DNA of 64,000 nt from Morinoia aosen. Taxonomy: Eukaryota; Arthropoda; Malacostraca; Amphipoda; Talitridae. The notes below the pieces were generated by a model. That model ran no database searches and had not been told where the DNA came from. It saw only the letters and a list, made by a program, of their open reading frames with translations. Positions 58,801 to 64,000 of this stretch are shown here, one piece after another (position 1 is the first letter of the stretch; every line of letters begins with the position of its first letter). Location: positions 48,154,757 to 48,218,756 of the forward strand of contig CM059560.1 in assembly GCA_030386875.1 (NCBI GenBank), read 5' to 3'. Made by a program: the position numbers and the translations under genes.

Positions 58801-61800
58801 GGTACCTGGTGTGGTACTGAAGTTAAAAGTGCAAAAAAGGCGTAAAGACATGTTGAGATATCATAGGAATATAGTTTGAACGCTGAGTTATGTTGTGCAA
58901 ATGACTAGAATGTAGTCCAATTGAATGCGAATAGAATGGAAAATCTTAAATGCAACCTTAAAATGTTTTTGTACTCATATACTTCAAAATTATCGCGTGA
59001 GAAAAAAACTCGCATGAGCACCAAGACTTTACACTAGAGAGGGAGAACTGCTGCACTTGAAAACACAGTAGCTAGGGATGAAAACGTGGTGGTAAAAACC
59101 CAGTAGCTAGTGTGGAAAACATGCTGGTGGAAACCTAGCTTTCACGAGTGAAGAGAAACCTCAAGTCTGATGAAGCTACTACACCTTGCTATTAACCATT
59201 TCACTTCGGCATTTTGTAGTCATATCACCTTTATTACAACCACCATCATTAAACCACCATCTTGTAGTCGCCGACATCACAATGAGGAAGTGACTGCCAC
59301 TTGACAATGAATTTTAAAGAACACATTAGGGCACAAATTTCACAAGGAATAAAATGTATTACAGCTGTTTATAAACGTGGATTTTTAAATCCACTTTTAC
59401 GGTAAAGGGTTAACCCCATCTGACGGGTTCTAGCTGAAACAAACACTTATAAGGGGAAGAATGTCTATGAGTGATTTGACTCGTATTTGCTCACTCCTTG
59501 AAAGGGCGTAATCTGAAGACTTAACTCTCAGGTTGATGCTGCCGCTGGTGTGTCGCGAGTTCGTTAGCCTGCTGAAGCCCGGCGGTGACGCAGCCAACAC
59601 CACTAAGGACTACAGCAACTTTGGCTTCCTCTACGGCACGTTTCCCACAGCACCTTCCGTGTTCGTCTTCGCCTCCCACTACAACGTGCAGCCCGACCTC
59701 GTAAGACTGCACCTCTCTGTGTTCAGCTGAAATTAGTGGAAAATTTAATCTGGTCATTCCCTTTGCGCACACCCAAATTAGCCAAGACGTCGTCGTACGC
59801 GGGGATGTTTTTTCAGTCTATGTTCAATTTGATGGAAGCAGCATTACTGCTTGGAGCGGTTTTTAAATTTAGAGAGATTACTACCATTTTACTATTTCTT
59901 TTAAATATTATTGTGAATCGTAAATTTTCTGTTTCTAAACAAACCTATGCAAGGCTTAAGAAATTGAAGCATTAAATAATGTTTACTTGAAGCATGTATT
60001 TGATATCTATAGATGCGCGTATTTTTAATGAAATGCACTATGCTTGAAATACTAGACCAATTTCACTGTCAAAAACTTTTAAATTCAGGGATTGTATGAA
60101 GTTTATTTCAATTTTGTGCTTTACGATTCAAAAGTGGGGTTTCTGACTTTCTATTTCAAATTTATATTGCATTTGTTGAATGAGGTGATAAGTACCTAGA
60201 CATGCTTTAGTGTAAAGAGAGCTAGTCCCTCCAATTTTTAAAAGTAAAAACTCGAATAATTTTTTGACCAAGTTACTTGAGGAGAATAACGTGTCTATGA
60301 AATCACGGATTTGATGTAATTTTCCATGACTTTCCATGACTTTTAATGTGCCTTCAGATTGCGAGTAGCATGGTGGCAGTAACGTTCCTGTCAGCGCCGC
60401 TGATGCTGGTGTCTGCGAAGATGGTGGCGCTGGTGCACATCAACCCGCTCTATTATGTCGAGGAGCTTGAGAACTTCCTCTTCCAAGTCAGCATCGTCGG
60501 CCTCATTGCATCTGTGAGTGCCTACTCGGCTCGTGTCTTGTGGCAGGGTTCATGTCGTGTGGCAGGGTTCATGTTTTGTAAAACGTGTTCCAACACTTCA
60601 TGGTTTAGCTATTGCTTGAAAGTGTTCTAATCAACAATCTCGTCAGGAAGTTTTGATTTTTTTCTCGAAAAAACGTGTTGTAGCAACGTTGTAGTCTCAT
60701 AGCTTTGTGGTCAAAGTCAGTAGATTTTGTGAAAGAATTATTACTCAATCTTGGAGTTCACATTATTTTGTATAAACCTAAACTTCTGCTAATGAAATAA
60801 GTTCCAGTTCTTTGTAGTTAGAATCAAGCGTCGTATTTGTTGAATAATTGTGTTTCATTTTTATCTGTATAAGGTGAGGTTCGATGTAAAATGTTGATGT
60901 ATGACTTGAAGATCAACTGCGTCACTAACCTTGTACAATTTTAGTGAACTTCTCAATGTTTTTAAATCGATATCCGCGTATCATAATTTGTTTGGCTACC
61001 GTTCTTAAATCATTTATTGCGGTATTGCCCACCGGTGGGTTGTGCTTAAGCTTTTCTAGCTGCAAAACGACCCATCGGTGGACTAGAAAATTTGTTAACA
61101 ATCTTTTTAAATTGATGGGATTCATTTTACCCAGTCAATATTTGCTATTTATAAAATTTCAACAACTTTTGACTTTAAATTTGAGTTGGATATTGAGCTT
61201 CAGTTTAACCCATCGCAGTGAATGTGTTGAACGGTGAAATGTGGCATTGCCAACAGCTGTGGGTGCTGGTGGTGTTCCTGCTGAGCCGCAAGTGGCGCCA
61301 GGTGCCGCACTTCATCACGCTCTGCCTCGCCGCCTCGCAGTGCATCGCCGCGCTGGGTTAGTCTCGCCTCAGTACCAAATATCTCGACCATTGCATGACG
61401 AATTATGTTAGAGAGACACGTTTCCCTTTAATTTCCATGTTTCTCGATCAGGTCATGACGAATTATATTAGAGACACGTTTCATTTAAATTAACATGTTT
61501 ATTGACCAGGTCATGATAAATTATATGAGAGAATGAGTTTGAAAATTGGTAGCACGGTTCTGCAATTCGTCATTAAATATAAATGGTAAAGTTTCCTGAT
61601 AAAATTTCGTTTTCGTGCGAATACTGTTTGATTATTTTACTTCTGATATGAGATAGTGGACTGTAGTCGCCATTTTACTCGTTCGGAAACATTCTTAGGT
61701 CAGTGTAGCTTCCCCTTTTGCTTAATCATGCATCCCAGCTATAACAAAGTAAATTTCCTATTTTACTATGTGCTTGTCCATGGTCATTTTGAGGTCATCG

Positions 61801-64000
61801 TTTGTTATGAAAATATAAAGTGACTATTTAGTCCTCTTTCCATGCTAAAATTGCTCCTTAGCCGTTCCTCTACTGCATGGGCGTCATTGTTTTGTTGTGG
61901 TAAGTGTGCACTCACTATACCATTGTACATTTTTTCTTTTCATTGCAGGGGAAGATTAGTTTTTTGCACTTATCATTTGAAAACGCTACTGCTGTACTTT
62001 GCTTGCTTGGGAAAGACGTAATATAGTGTACGTATGTGTCTCAGTATGCTGTTGAGTCCTTTACACTCGTTTAAAATTTTCCGTTTAAACAAACAGACTT
62101 TGAAATCAGTTTCATATTGTTTTGCTTGTTTCTTAGCTTTCACTTTCCTGTGCAATGCATGTAAATTTATACCAAATTCACTCATCAGTTGCAAAGCATT
62201 TCTTGTCCAATGACTTGGTTTTGGCTTGTCTCTTTGCTTTCACTTCCCTGTGGGATGTGTGTAAATTGCAAAAAATTCACCGTTCACTAGCTGAGCATTT
62301 CTTGTCTGGCGGCTTGCGGTGACGTTGTGTGTGTGCAGGTGCGCTGCTGTGGTCGGTGCTGGACTGCGAGCACACATGGGAGCTGTACCTCCAGTTCACG
62401 CTGGTCACATTCGGCGTGTTCGCCTCCCGTTTCTTCACCGCACTGCTCGCCGCCACGCTGTTCCTGCTGCGCTGGCGCTCCCTCAGTGTTGTGCTCTCTC
62501 TCCGCCCCGTGATGGCTGCGATTGGATGGGGGTCAGTTTGCTGTTGAGGTTGAGTGCATTAGCGTAACACAGCACTCCACGTTCATGAAGTCGGCATTTT
62601 ACCAGATTGACGATGGCTATGCTCGGGGTGAAAGTTCGTGACTCCCTTCACATGCTCGGGGAGAAAGTTTGTCCTAACCTGCACTTTTTCTCATTATGTT
62701 TCATTTTTGCGATAACTAACCCACTCATGAATGAAAATTGGTGCTAAATTTCAACATTTGGGTGAATTTTTTAGAGTATAGATCTGGTTGTTCGAGCAGC
62801 TACTAATAAGTTGGATGAAACGCGTTCAATTTACCGTTTAGACGTGTGGTACAGGAAAGATAAGAATTCTAAGCTGAAGAACTTTGATAGTAAAACATTG
62901 AGCTGGAGAGTTTTATTTTATGTTTTTCTTTTCTCGTAAATATTTTCAATCTTCTAGGGTTTTTATGATTAAAATTACATTTGATTGATCTGCTTACAAT
63001 AGAAGTACTGAAACGGCTTATGATGCGGGCAGAATACCTGGCATTCTGGTGCTGGTGCTGATGATGGTGGTGCAGCGCGAGATGGACGTGGTGGACAGGC
63101 AGGACCTCAACTTCCAGTACGGCACCACCCAGGCCGTCATCGCGCTCCTGCTCCTCTGGTTTACGCTATTCAGTCAGTGCTGCTCCCTTGGTTGGAAGTT
63201 ATTTCCAAGCTTGTAGCCCACCCGAACACACTCATTGTGAATCCAGTTGAGGGAATTTATGCTGTGTTGTGATTCAGGAACGTTAGGTCATTTGTTTGAG
63301 TTTCAATATGTTTGGTTCCTTGCATGACTTTTTGATGGGCTGCCATTGTAAACGTTGGTGTTCTCAGTTCTGTCAATTGACCGCATTTACAAACTTACAG
63401 CGACGATCGTGTGCCTGATACTGCAGCAGCGCCAACATAAGAAGTATGAGCCATACTCGTCGCTATCTGATGCCCAGTCTCCTGACGACGTAGCTCCTCT
63501 CAACCTCGCTCGCAACGGTAAGCTGATCGGCACCTATTCGTTCTGGTCGCTGATTTGGCTGCGAGCTCTCATTACCTCAACAAATCTTACGACAGTAGTC
63601 TCTCTTTAACCCCAGAATGCTTGATTTTGACTCAAAAATGGACATTGCTTAGTTCTTGTAATGTACTTTGTTTTGCTTAATATGTTTTCATGCTTTAGTT
63701 TTTATGCTTGATTTAGTAAAATTTCTGCTTATTTCAAATGTAGATGGATTTTTGTTTCAAAATTAGTGGGTTGGAGAAAGTGTATGAATGCTCTTTACAT
63801 CTGCTTGAATTGTTATAGGAATCATTGTAATTTTTATAACACGGAGGCTTGAGGGCTCTGAGTAAGTATAATGAAATTTTTAGAGGAAATGTGATGAGAT
63901 GAAGTTATTGAGAAGTGACTTTGTTTGAGTTTGATTTTGGGCTGCTGCTGATCCTGGCAGTTCAGGTGCGGCCAGTGCTGCCTCTCTCGCCTCCTAGTGA
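40727..64000 (+). CDS. GPR155: GPR155/LYCHOS-like lysosomal cholesterol sensor, 15 exons, incomplete at 3' end
   Basis: GPR155 (LYCHOS) is a multi-pass lysosomal membrane protein that joins a PIN/auxin-carrier-like transporter fold, a GPCR-like region and a cytosolic DEP domain. In mammals it senses cholesterol and promotes mTORC1 signalling. Exons: 40727-40873, 42781-42882, 52191-52417, 52767-52886, 53340-53509, 54203-54309, 55134-55451, 55967-56088, 59532-59700, 60358-60513, 61257-61356, 62339-62531, 63033-63172, 63368-63517 and 63961-end. All junctions are GT/AG and all phases agree, giving about 753 codons. Diagnostic motifs are CGYIAGRSNII (about 158), TQSNDFALGYPI (about 244), NFGFLYGTFPTAP (about 466) and GWGIPG (about 642). 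Relative to human it has a longer Ser/Thr-rich cytosolic loop (about 291-350). The DEP domain is off the right edge. The first two exons are less certain; Met codons at 52293 (residue 118) or an exon near 49170 are alternative starts. Confidence 0.93.
40951..41042. repeat. small foldback element with 22-bp inverted ends
   Basis: CAGTCTAACTTTTTCACCGC plus CT (40951-40972) pairs with the complement at 41021-41042 with one mismatch. An inner inverted pair, CCGCCTAAGC and GCTTAGGCGG, shares the left arm, so two alternative hairpins are possible. 92 bp long, lying 78 bp after the candidate first exon of GPR155. Confidence 0.8.
41043..42780. other. intron, nothing firm
   Basis: A 126-codon frame lies on the minus strand at 41717-42097 (Cys-rich start, Leu/Val-rich end) without a recognisable domain. 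The rest is AT-rich. Confidence 0.35.
42781..42882 (+). CDS. candidate second exon of GPR155 (luminal segment)
   Basis: 102 bp, GC-rich, acceptor TTTTGGCGTGCAG and donor GCTGAG/GTGATG, phase 0 at both ends. The 34 residues start VFHYGFMSLPLPCHELLLRE and are open only in this frame context with the neighbours. Exon-like composition in an AT-rich surround supports it; no domain is recognised. It joins in frame to 52191. Confidence 0.55.
42905..43160. repeat. imperfect tandem array, about 60-70 bp x 4
   Basis: Four diverged units built on TTTTTCGTATTAAATAGC, GACTCACAATTTAAAC and ACTCCTTTAA. It begins just downstream of the donor at 42883. Confidence 0.85.
43161..47127. other. long GPR155 intron, no other gene
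   Basis: AT-rich. A 12-bp inverted pair, TGCGTCACTGAG and CTCAGTGACGCA, lies at about 43824-43906. The exon-like stretch at 46493-46566 is phase-incompatible. The (A)n tract at 46281 interrupts a chance open frame. Confidence 0.4.
47137..47700 (+). mobile_element. long-TIR MITE family L2, copy 1
   Basis: 564 bp, starts GGTAAATCTGAAGGA and ends in the complement (CAGGTTTACC). AAAATTTT occurs on both sides (47128-47135, 47701-47708), with one extra T on the left. The inverted arms of about 145 bp each contain a sub-block that reads AAACAAGTTTTYTTC and then AAATGAGTATTTTACGA. Non-coding; the minus-strand frame at 47389-47598 is element sequence. Confidence 0.85.
47990..48845. mobile_element. 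degraded L2 copy split by an L1 insertion
   Basis: L2-type blocks (GGAGATGCAACTAATCGATT, then GCACTTTTTGGGGCAAATGA) run to 48123 and resume at 48672 with CTCTAGTGTTTGAAGCGGCG, so the L1 element at 48124-48663 interrupts an older L2 copy. Further degraded L2 sequence continues to about 49010 (GCACTTTCCGGGGCAAATGA). Confidence 0.75.
48124..48663 (+). mobile_element. long-TIR MITE family L1, copy 2 (nested)
   Basis: 540 bp, bounded by a perfect 8-bp duplication TAAATTAC (48116-48123, 48664-48671). Inverted repeats of about 118 bp with roughly 10 differences begin GGTCAATATTGAATATAATG. The central GCGGACGCGGACCACGCC block is shared with the copy at 29325. No coding capacity. Confidence 0.92.
49165..49184 (+). 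promoter_or_regulatory. YY1-like element with ATG; possible alternative GPR155 start
   Basis: CCAAGATGGCGGC matches the YY1 core-promoter motif (AAGATGGCGGC), which in animals often overlaps the start of translation. Here ATG GCG GCG CCC ATG is followed directly by GTATGG, a possible phase-0 donor that would join in frame to the GPR155 exon at 52191, giving an N-terminus MAAPM. It is inferred from the motif alone. Confidence 0.35.
49298..49844 (+). mobile_element. long-TIR MITE family L2, copy 2
   Basis: 547 bp with a perfect 8-bp duplication ATAATAAA (49290-49297, 49845-49852). Ends GGTAAATCTGAAGGAGATGA and its complement are identical over more than 30 bp; imperfect arms extend to about 145 bp. 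The best-defined L2 copy. Confidence 0.93.
49853..50215 (-). mobile_element. degraded L2-related copy
   Basis: It shares ACCGCTATAACTC, TGCTCATTTGCGACAGAAAG, GAAGAAAACTTGTTTATTTT and GCACCAAAAAGTG with the L2 arms but lacks intact termini. Confidence 0.7.
50534..51081 (+). mobile_element. long-TIR MITE family L2, copy 3
   Basis: 548 bp with a perfect 8-bp duplication CTTTTTTC (50526-50533, 51082-51089). Starts GGTAAATCTGAAGGAGATGA and ends CTTCAGATTTACC. Very close in structure to copy 2. Confidence 0.93.
51090..52190. other. intron before the conserved GPR155 exons
   Basis: T-rich intron without repeats that I recognise; it ends at acceptor GATCATTTCAG. Confidence 0.5.
52191..52417 (+). 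CDS. GPR155: GPR155 exon: luminal N-region and first membrane helix
   Basis: Open from the acceptor at 52190 in phase 0; donor TGTGG/GTAAGT, phase 2. Starts DYGTIKYLHINVTF and ends with the start of the first conserved helix (AVIQCFAIILCG). Three N-glycosylation sequons are seen (NVT, NNS, NTS), which fits a luminal segment. The Met at 52293 would give an N-terminus of mammalian length. Confidence 0.85.
52767..52886 (+). CDS. GPR155: GPR155 exon: PIN-like fold, helices 1-2
   Basis: Begins at TTTTCCAG/A; encodes YIAGRSNIISQTEAKG, then SYFSLPALIFLSLAKLDF. Compare human GYIAGRANVI and FALPALLF. Donor TTCAG/GTTAGT, phase 2. Confidence 0.95.
53340..53509 (+). CDS. GPR155: GPR155 exon: TQSNDFALGYPI motif
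   Basis: Acceptor TATGTGCAG; encodes NWLFLCAICLAKTVVF, then TDFSKAGLYAIFC and the family signature TQSNDFALGYPI, the unwound-helix region of the transporter fold. Donor ATTG/GTAATG, phase 1. Confidence 0.97.
54203..54309 (+). CDS. GPR155: GPR155 exon
   Basis: Acceptor GTGTTGCAG; encodes VEALYGVSHPNFPSYL, then APISLVFLNPLGFILME. Human has VEALYQT and LNPIGFI here. Donor GAA/GTAAGT, phase 0. Confidence 0.95.
55134..55451 (+). CDS. GPR155: GPR155 exon: expanded cytosolic loop and next helix
   Basis: Acceptor GTGTGCTAG; 106 codons, phase 0 at both ends. The first 60 or so residues form a Ser/Thr/Asp-rich loop (SSGSTDSEDVNC and onwards), much longer than the short human loop and a likely phosphorylation region. 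The conserved part is GIILNPVVTMSILGILFN and FGGRMPQLFENTLE. Donor CTCGAG/GTAAGG. Confidence 0.93.
55783..55900. repeat. 29-bp tandem repeat, about 4 copies
   Basis: Units of the form CACTGCTGTGATGTAAACCC plus TATTTACAT in a GPR155 intron, ending about 65 bp before the exon at 55967. Confidence 0.88.
55967..56088 (+). CDS. GPR155: GPR155 exon: ALFALGVRMVGK
   Basis: Acceptor GGACACAG; encodes VLGQAFSASALFALG, VRMVGKVASLRG and VPGILITVK. Human has SGSALFYLGLTMVGKI. Donor AAAAC/GTGAGT, phase 2. A tandem array starts at this donor. Confidence 0.96.
56089..56495. repeat. about 100-bp tandem array, 4 units, starting at a splice donor
   Basis: Four diverged units containing GAGTTRTGCWGC, AACTGCAATAGGAAAGCAA, TTAATTAATTTCTG, AGACTTTGACATAGGAAG and CATGAATGAGATCA. 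The first unit begins in the donor GTGAGTTGTGC itself; later units have the aligned GAGTTATGC without a usable GT. Confidence 0.9.
56860..57225 (+). mobile_element. SINE-like family S1, copy I (full length)
   Basis: 366 bp with a perfect 12-bp duplication TCTCATACAGAG (56848-56859, 57226-57237). Starts ACCCCTCAGGGGGATACAA and ends GGGAGGCTTAAACTAAC plus TTATAATCTATAATCTAA, a short TAATC-type tail. Lies in a GPR155 intron in the sense direction. Confidence 0.92.
57704..57997. repeat. 103-bp perfect tandem repeat, 2.9 copies
   Basis: Units at 57704, 57807 and 57910 begin GGCTTAAATATTTGGTCATT and show no differences over the compared stretch; the third stops after about 88 bp. Identity implies a recent duplication or an assembly effect. 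Confidence 0.95.
58030..58450 (+). mobile_element. SINE-like family S1, diverged copy J
   Basis: It keeps TATGGGAATAAG, GAGATCCCAAGCTGGAG, GGTAGGCC, TACATAATGGTACCTTCC and GGTAAGGGAGGCTTGAACTA. Older or a different subfamily from copies C, E and I. Confidence 0.7.
59196..59409 (+). mobile_element. TTAA-type MITE (family T2), copy 3
   Basis: 214 bp flanked by TTAA (59192-59195, 59410-59413). Left end CCATTTCACTTC is diverged; right end GGTAAAGGG is intact. Shares ACACATTAGGG and the body with the copy at 10082. Lies about 120 bp before the GPR155 exon at 59532. Confidence 0.8.
59532..59700 (+). CDS. GPR155: GPR155 exon: FGFLYGTFPTAPS
   Basis: Acceptor AACTCTCAG; encodes LMLPLVCREFVSLLK, DYSNFGFLYGTFPTAPS and VFVFASHYNVQPDL. 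Human has LLCREMVELL and YAFLYGVFPVAPGV. Donor CTC/GTAAGA, phase 0. Confidence 0.97.
60358..60513 (+). CDS. GPR155: GPR155 exon: last helices of transporter fold
   Basis: Acceptor GTGCCTTCAG; encodes IASSMVAVTFLSAPLMLVSA, then MVALVHINPLYYVEEL and VSIVGLIAS. Human has ISTFVSAPIMYVSA here. Phase 0 at both ends. Confidence 0.96.
61009..61226 (+). mobile_element. TTAA-type MITE (family T3), copy 4
   Basis: 218 bp, TTAA before (61005-61008) and TTGA after. Contains CCCACCGGTGGG, AACGACCCATCGGTGG and TTGAGCTTCAGTTTAACCC as in the other T3 copies. It ends only 30 bp before the GPR155 exon at 61257, so most of that exon's polypyrimidine and branch-point region is element-derived or squeezed into 30 bp. 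Confidence 0.8.
61257..61356 (+). CDS. GPR155: GPR155 exon: start of GPCR-like region
   Basis: Acceptor GCCAACAG; encodes LWVLVVFLLSRKWRQVPHF, then CLAASQCIAALG. Human has LLLSKKYKQLPHM and NLLIAQSIVCAG. Donor CTGG/GTTAGT, phase 1. Confidence 0.95.
61386..61520. repeat. about 60-bp tandem repeat, 2.3 copies
   Basis: GGTCATGACGAATTATRTTA and GAGACACGTTTC recur three times with decay, 30 bp after the donor at 61357. Confidence 0.85.
62119..62318. repeat. 100-bp tandem duplication before a splice acceptor
   Basis: Two diverged units (TTTGCTTTCACTTCCCTGTG and its partner; GAGCATTTCTTGTC and its partner). They end about 20 bp before the exon at 62339. Confidence 0.85.
62339..62531 (+). CDS. GPR155: GPR155 exon: GPCR-like helices
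   Basis: Acceptor GTGTGCAG; GC-rich. Encodes ALLWSVLDCEHTWELYL, FTLVTFGVFASRFF, ALLAATLFLLRW and MAAIGWG. The GWG runs into the next exon as GWGIPG, as in human GWGIPALL. Donor TGGGG/GTCAGT, phase 2. Confidence 0.94.
63033..63172 (+). CDS. GPR155: GPR155 exon: GWGIPG helix and following
   Basis: Acceptor GATGCGGGCAG; encodes IPGILVLVLMMVVQREMD, then YGTTQAVIALLLLWFTLF. Donor TTCA/GTCAGT, phase 1. Confidence 0.93.
63368..63517 (+). CDS. GPR155: GPR155 exon: cytosolic segment
   Basis: Acceptor GTGTTCTCAG; encodes ILSIDRIYKLTATIVCLI, then QQRQHKKYEPYSSL and a polar stretch ending NLARN. Donor AACG/GTAAGC, phase 1. Confidence 0.9.
63961..64000 (+). CDS. GPR155: GPR155 exon, cut by window end
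   Basis: Acceptor GATCCTGGCAG; in phase the 13 residues visible are VQVRPVLPLSPPS. A second AG five bases on would run into a stop, so 63961 is preferred. Confidence 0.7.

Overview
The window is animal nuclear DNA, most likely from an arthropod and probably an insect with a repeat-rich genome. Short, relatively GC-rich exons with GT/AG borders sit in long AT-rich introns and intergenic DNA full of MITEs, SINE-like retroposons, a jockey/I-type LINE and minisatellites. There are no operons or bacterial signals, and most open frames longer than 60 codons are chance frames or lie inside repeats.

Two host genes can be read, both on the + strand. (1) The 3' end of a RAI1/TCF20-like nuclear protein gene occupies about 2.3-5.8 kb. 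Its three phase-compatible exons (2301-2381, 4450-4704, 5452-5808) encode an extended PHD (ePHD) zinc finger and a Ser/Ala/Lys-rich tail, and its 5' part lies to the left of the window. (2) A large part of a GPR155/LYCHOS gene (lysosomal cholesterol-sensing transporter-GPCR fusion) runs from 52.2 kb, or from 40.7 kb if two upstream phase-0 exons belong to it, to the right edge. Fifteen exons join without a phase conflict into about 753 codons. They cover the PIN-like transporter fold with its TQSNDFALGYPI segment and the start of the GPCR-like region; the DEP domain would lie to the right.

Layout: 0-3.2 kb, a TTAA-type MITE, a SINE copy, the first RAI1-like exon with a minisatellite over its splice donor, and a mariner-type MITE. 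4.4-5.8 kb, the ePHD exons. 8.4-11.3 kb, a cluster of one SINE family and two MITEs. 12.8-14.9 kb, a 5'-truncated LINE. 15-40 kb, gene-poor DNA with TTAA MITEs, a tRNA-derived SINE, an 86-bp perfect palindrome, a GC-rich orphan exon candidate and a Penelope/hammerhead-like motif. 40.7-64 kb, GPR155, whose introns hold a 4-kb cluster of long-TIR MITEs with 8-bp target duplications (one nested in another) and many tandem arrays touching splice sites.

The two genes have no evident functional link. The most notable observations are the six tandem copies of a splice donor in the RAI1-like gene, the SINE inserted just upstream of its ePHD splice acceptor, the two long-TIR MITE families with 8-bp duplications, the perfect palindrome, and the possible signal-anchored N-terminal extension of GPR155. 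I did not find a convincing new multi-gene system.
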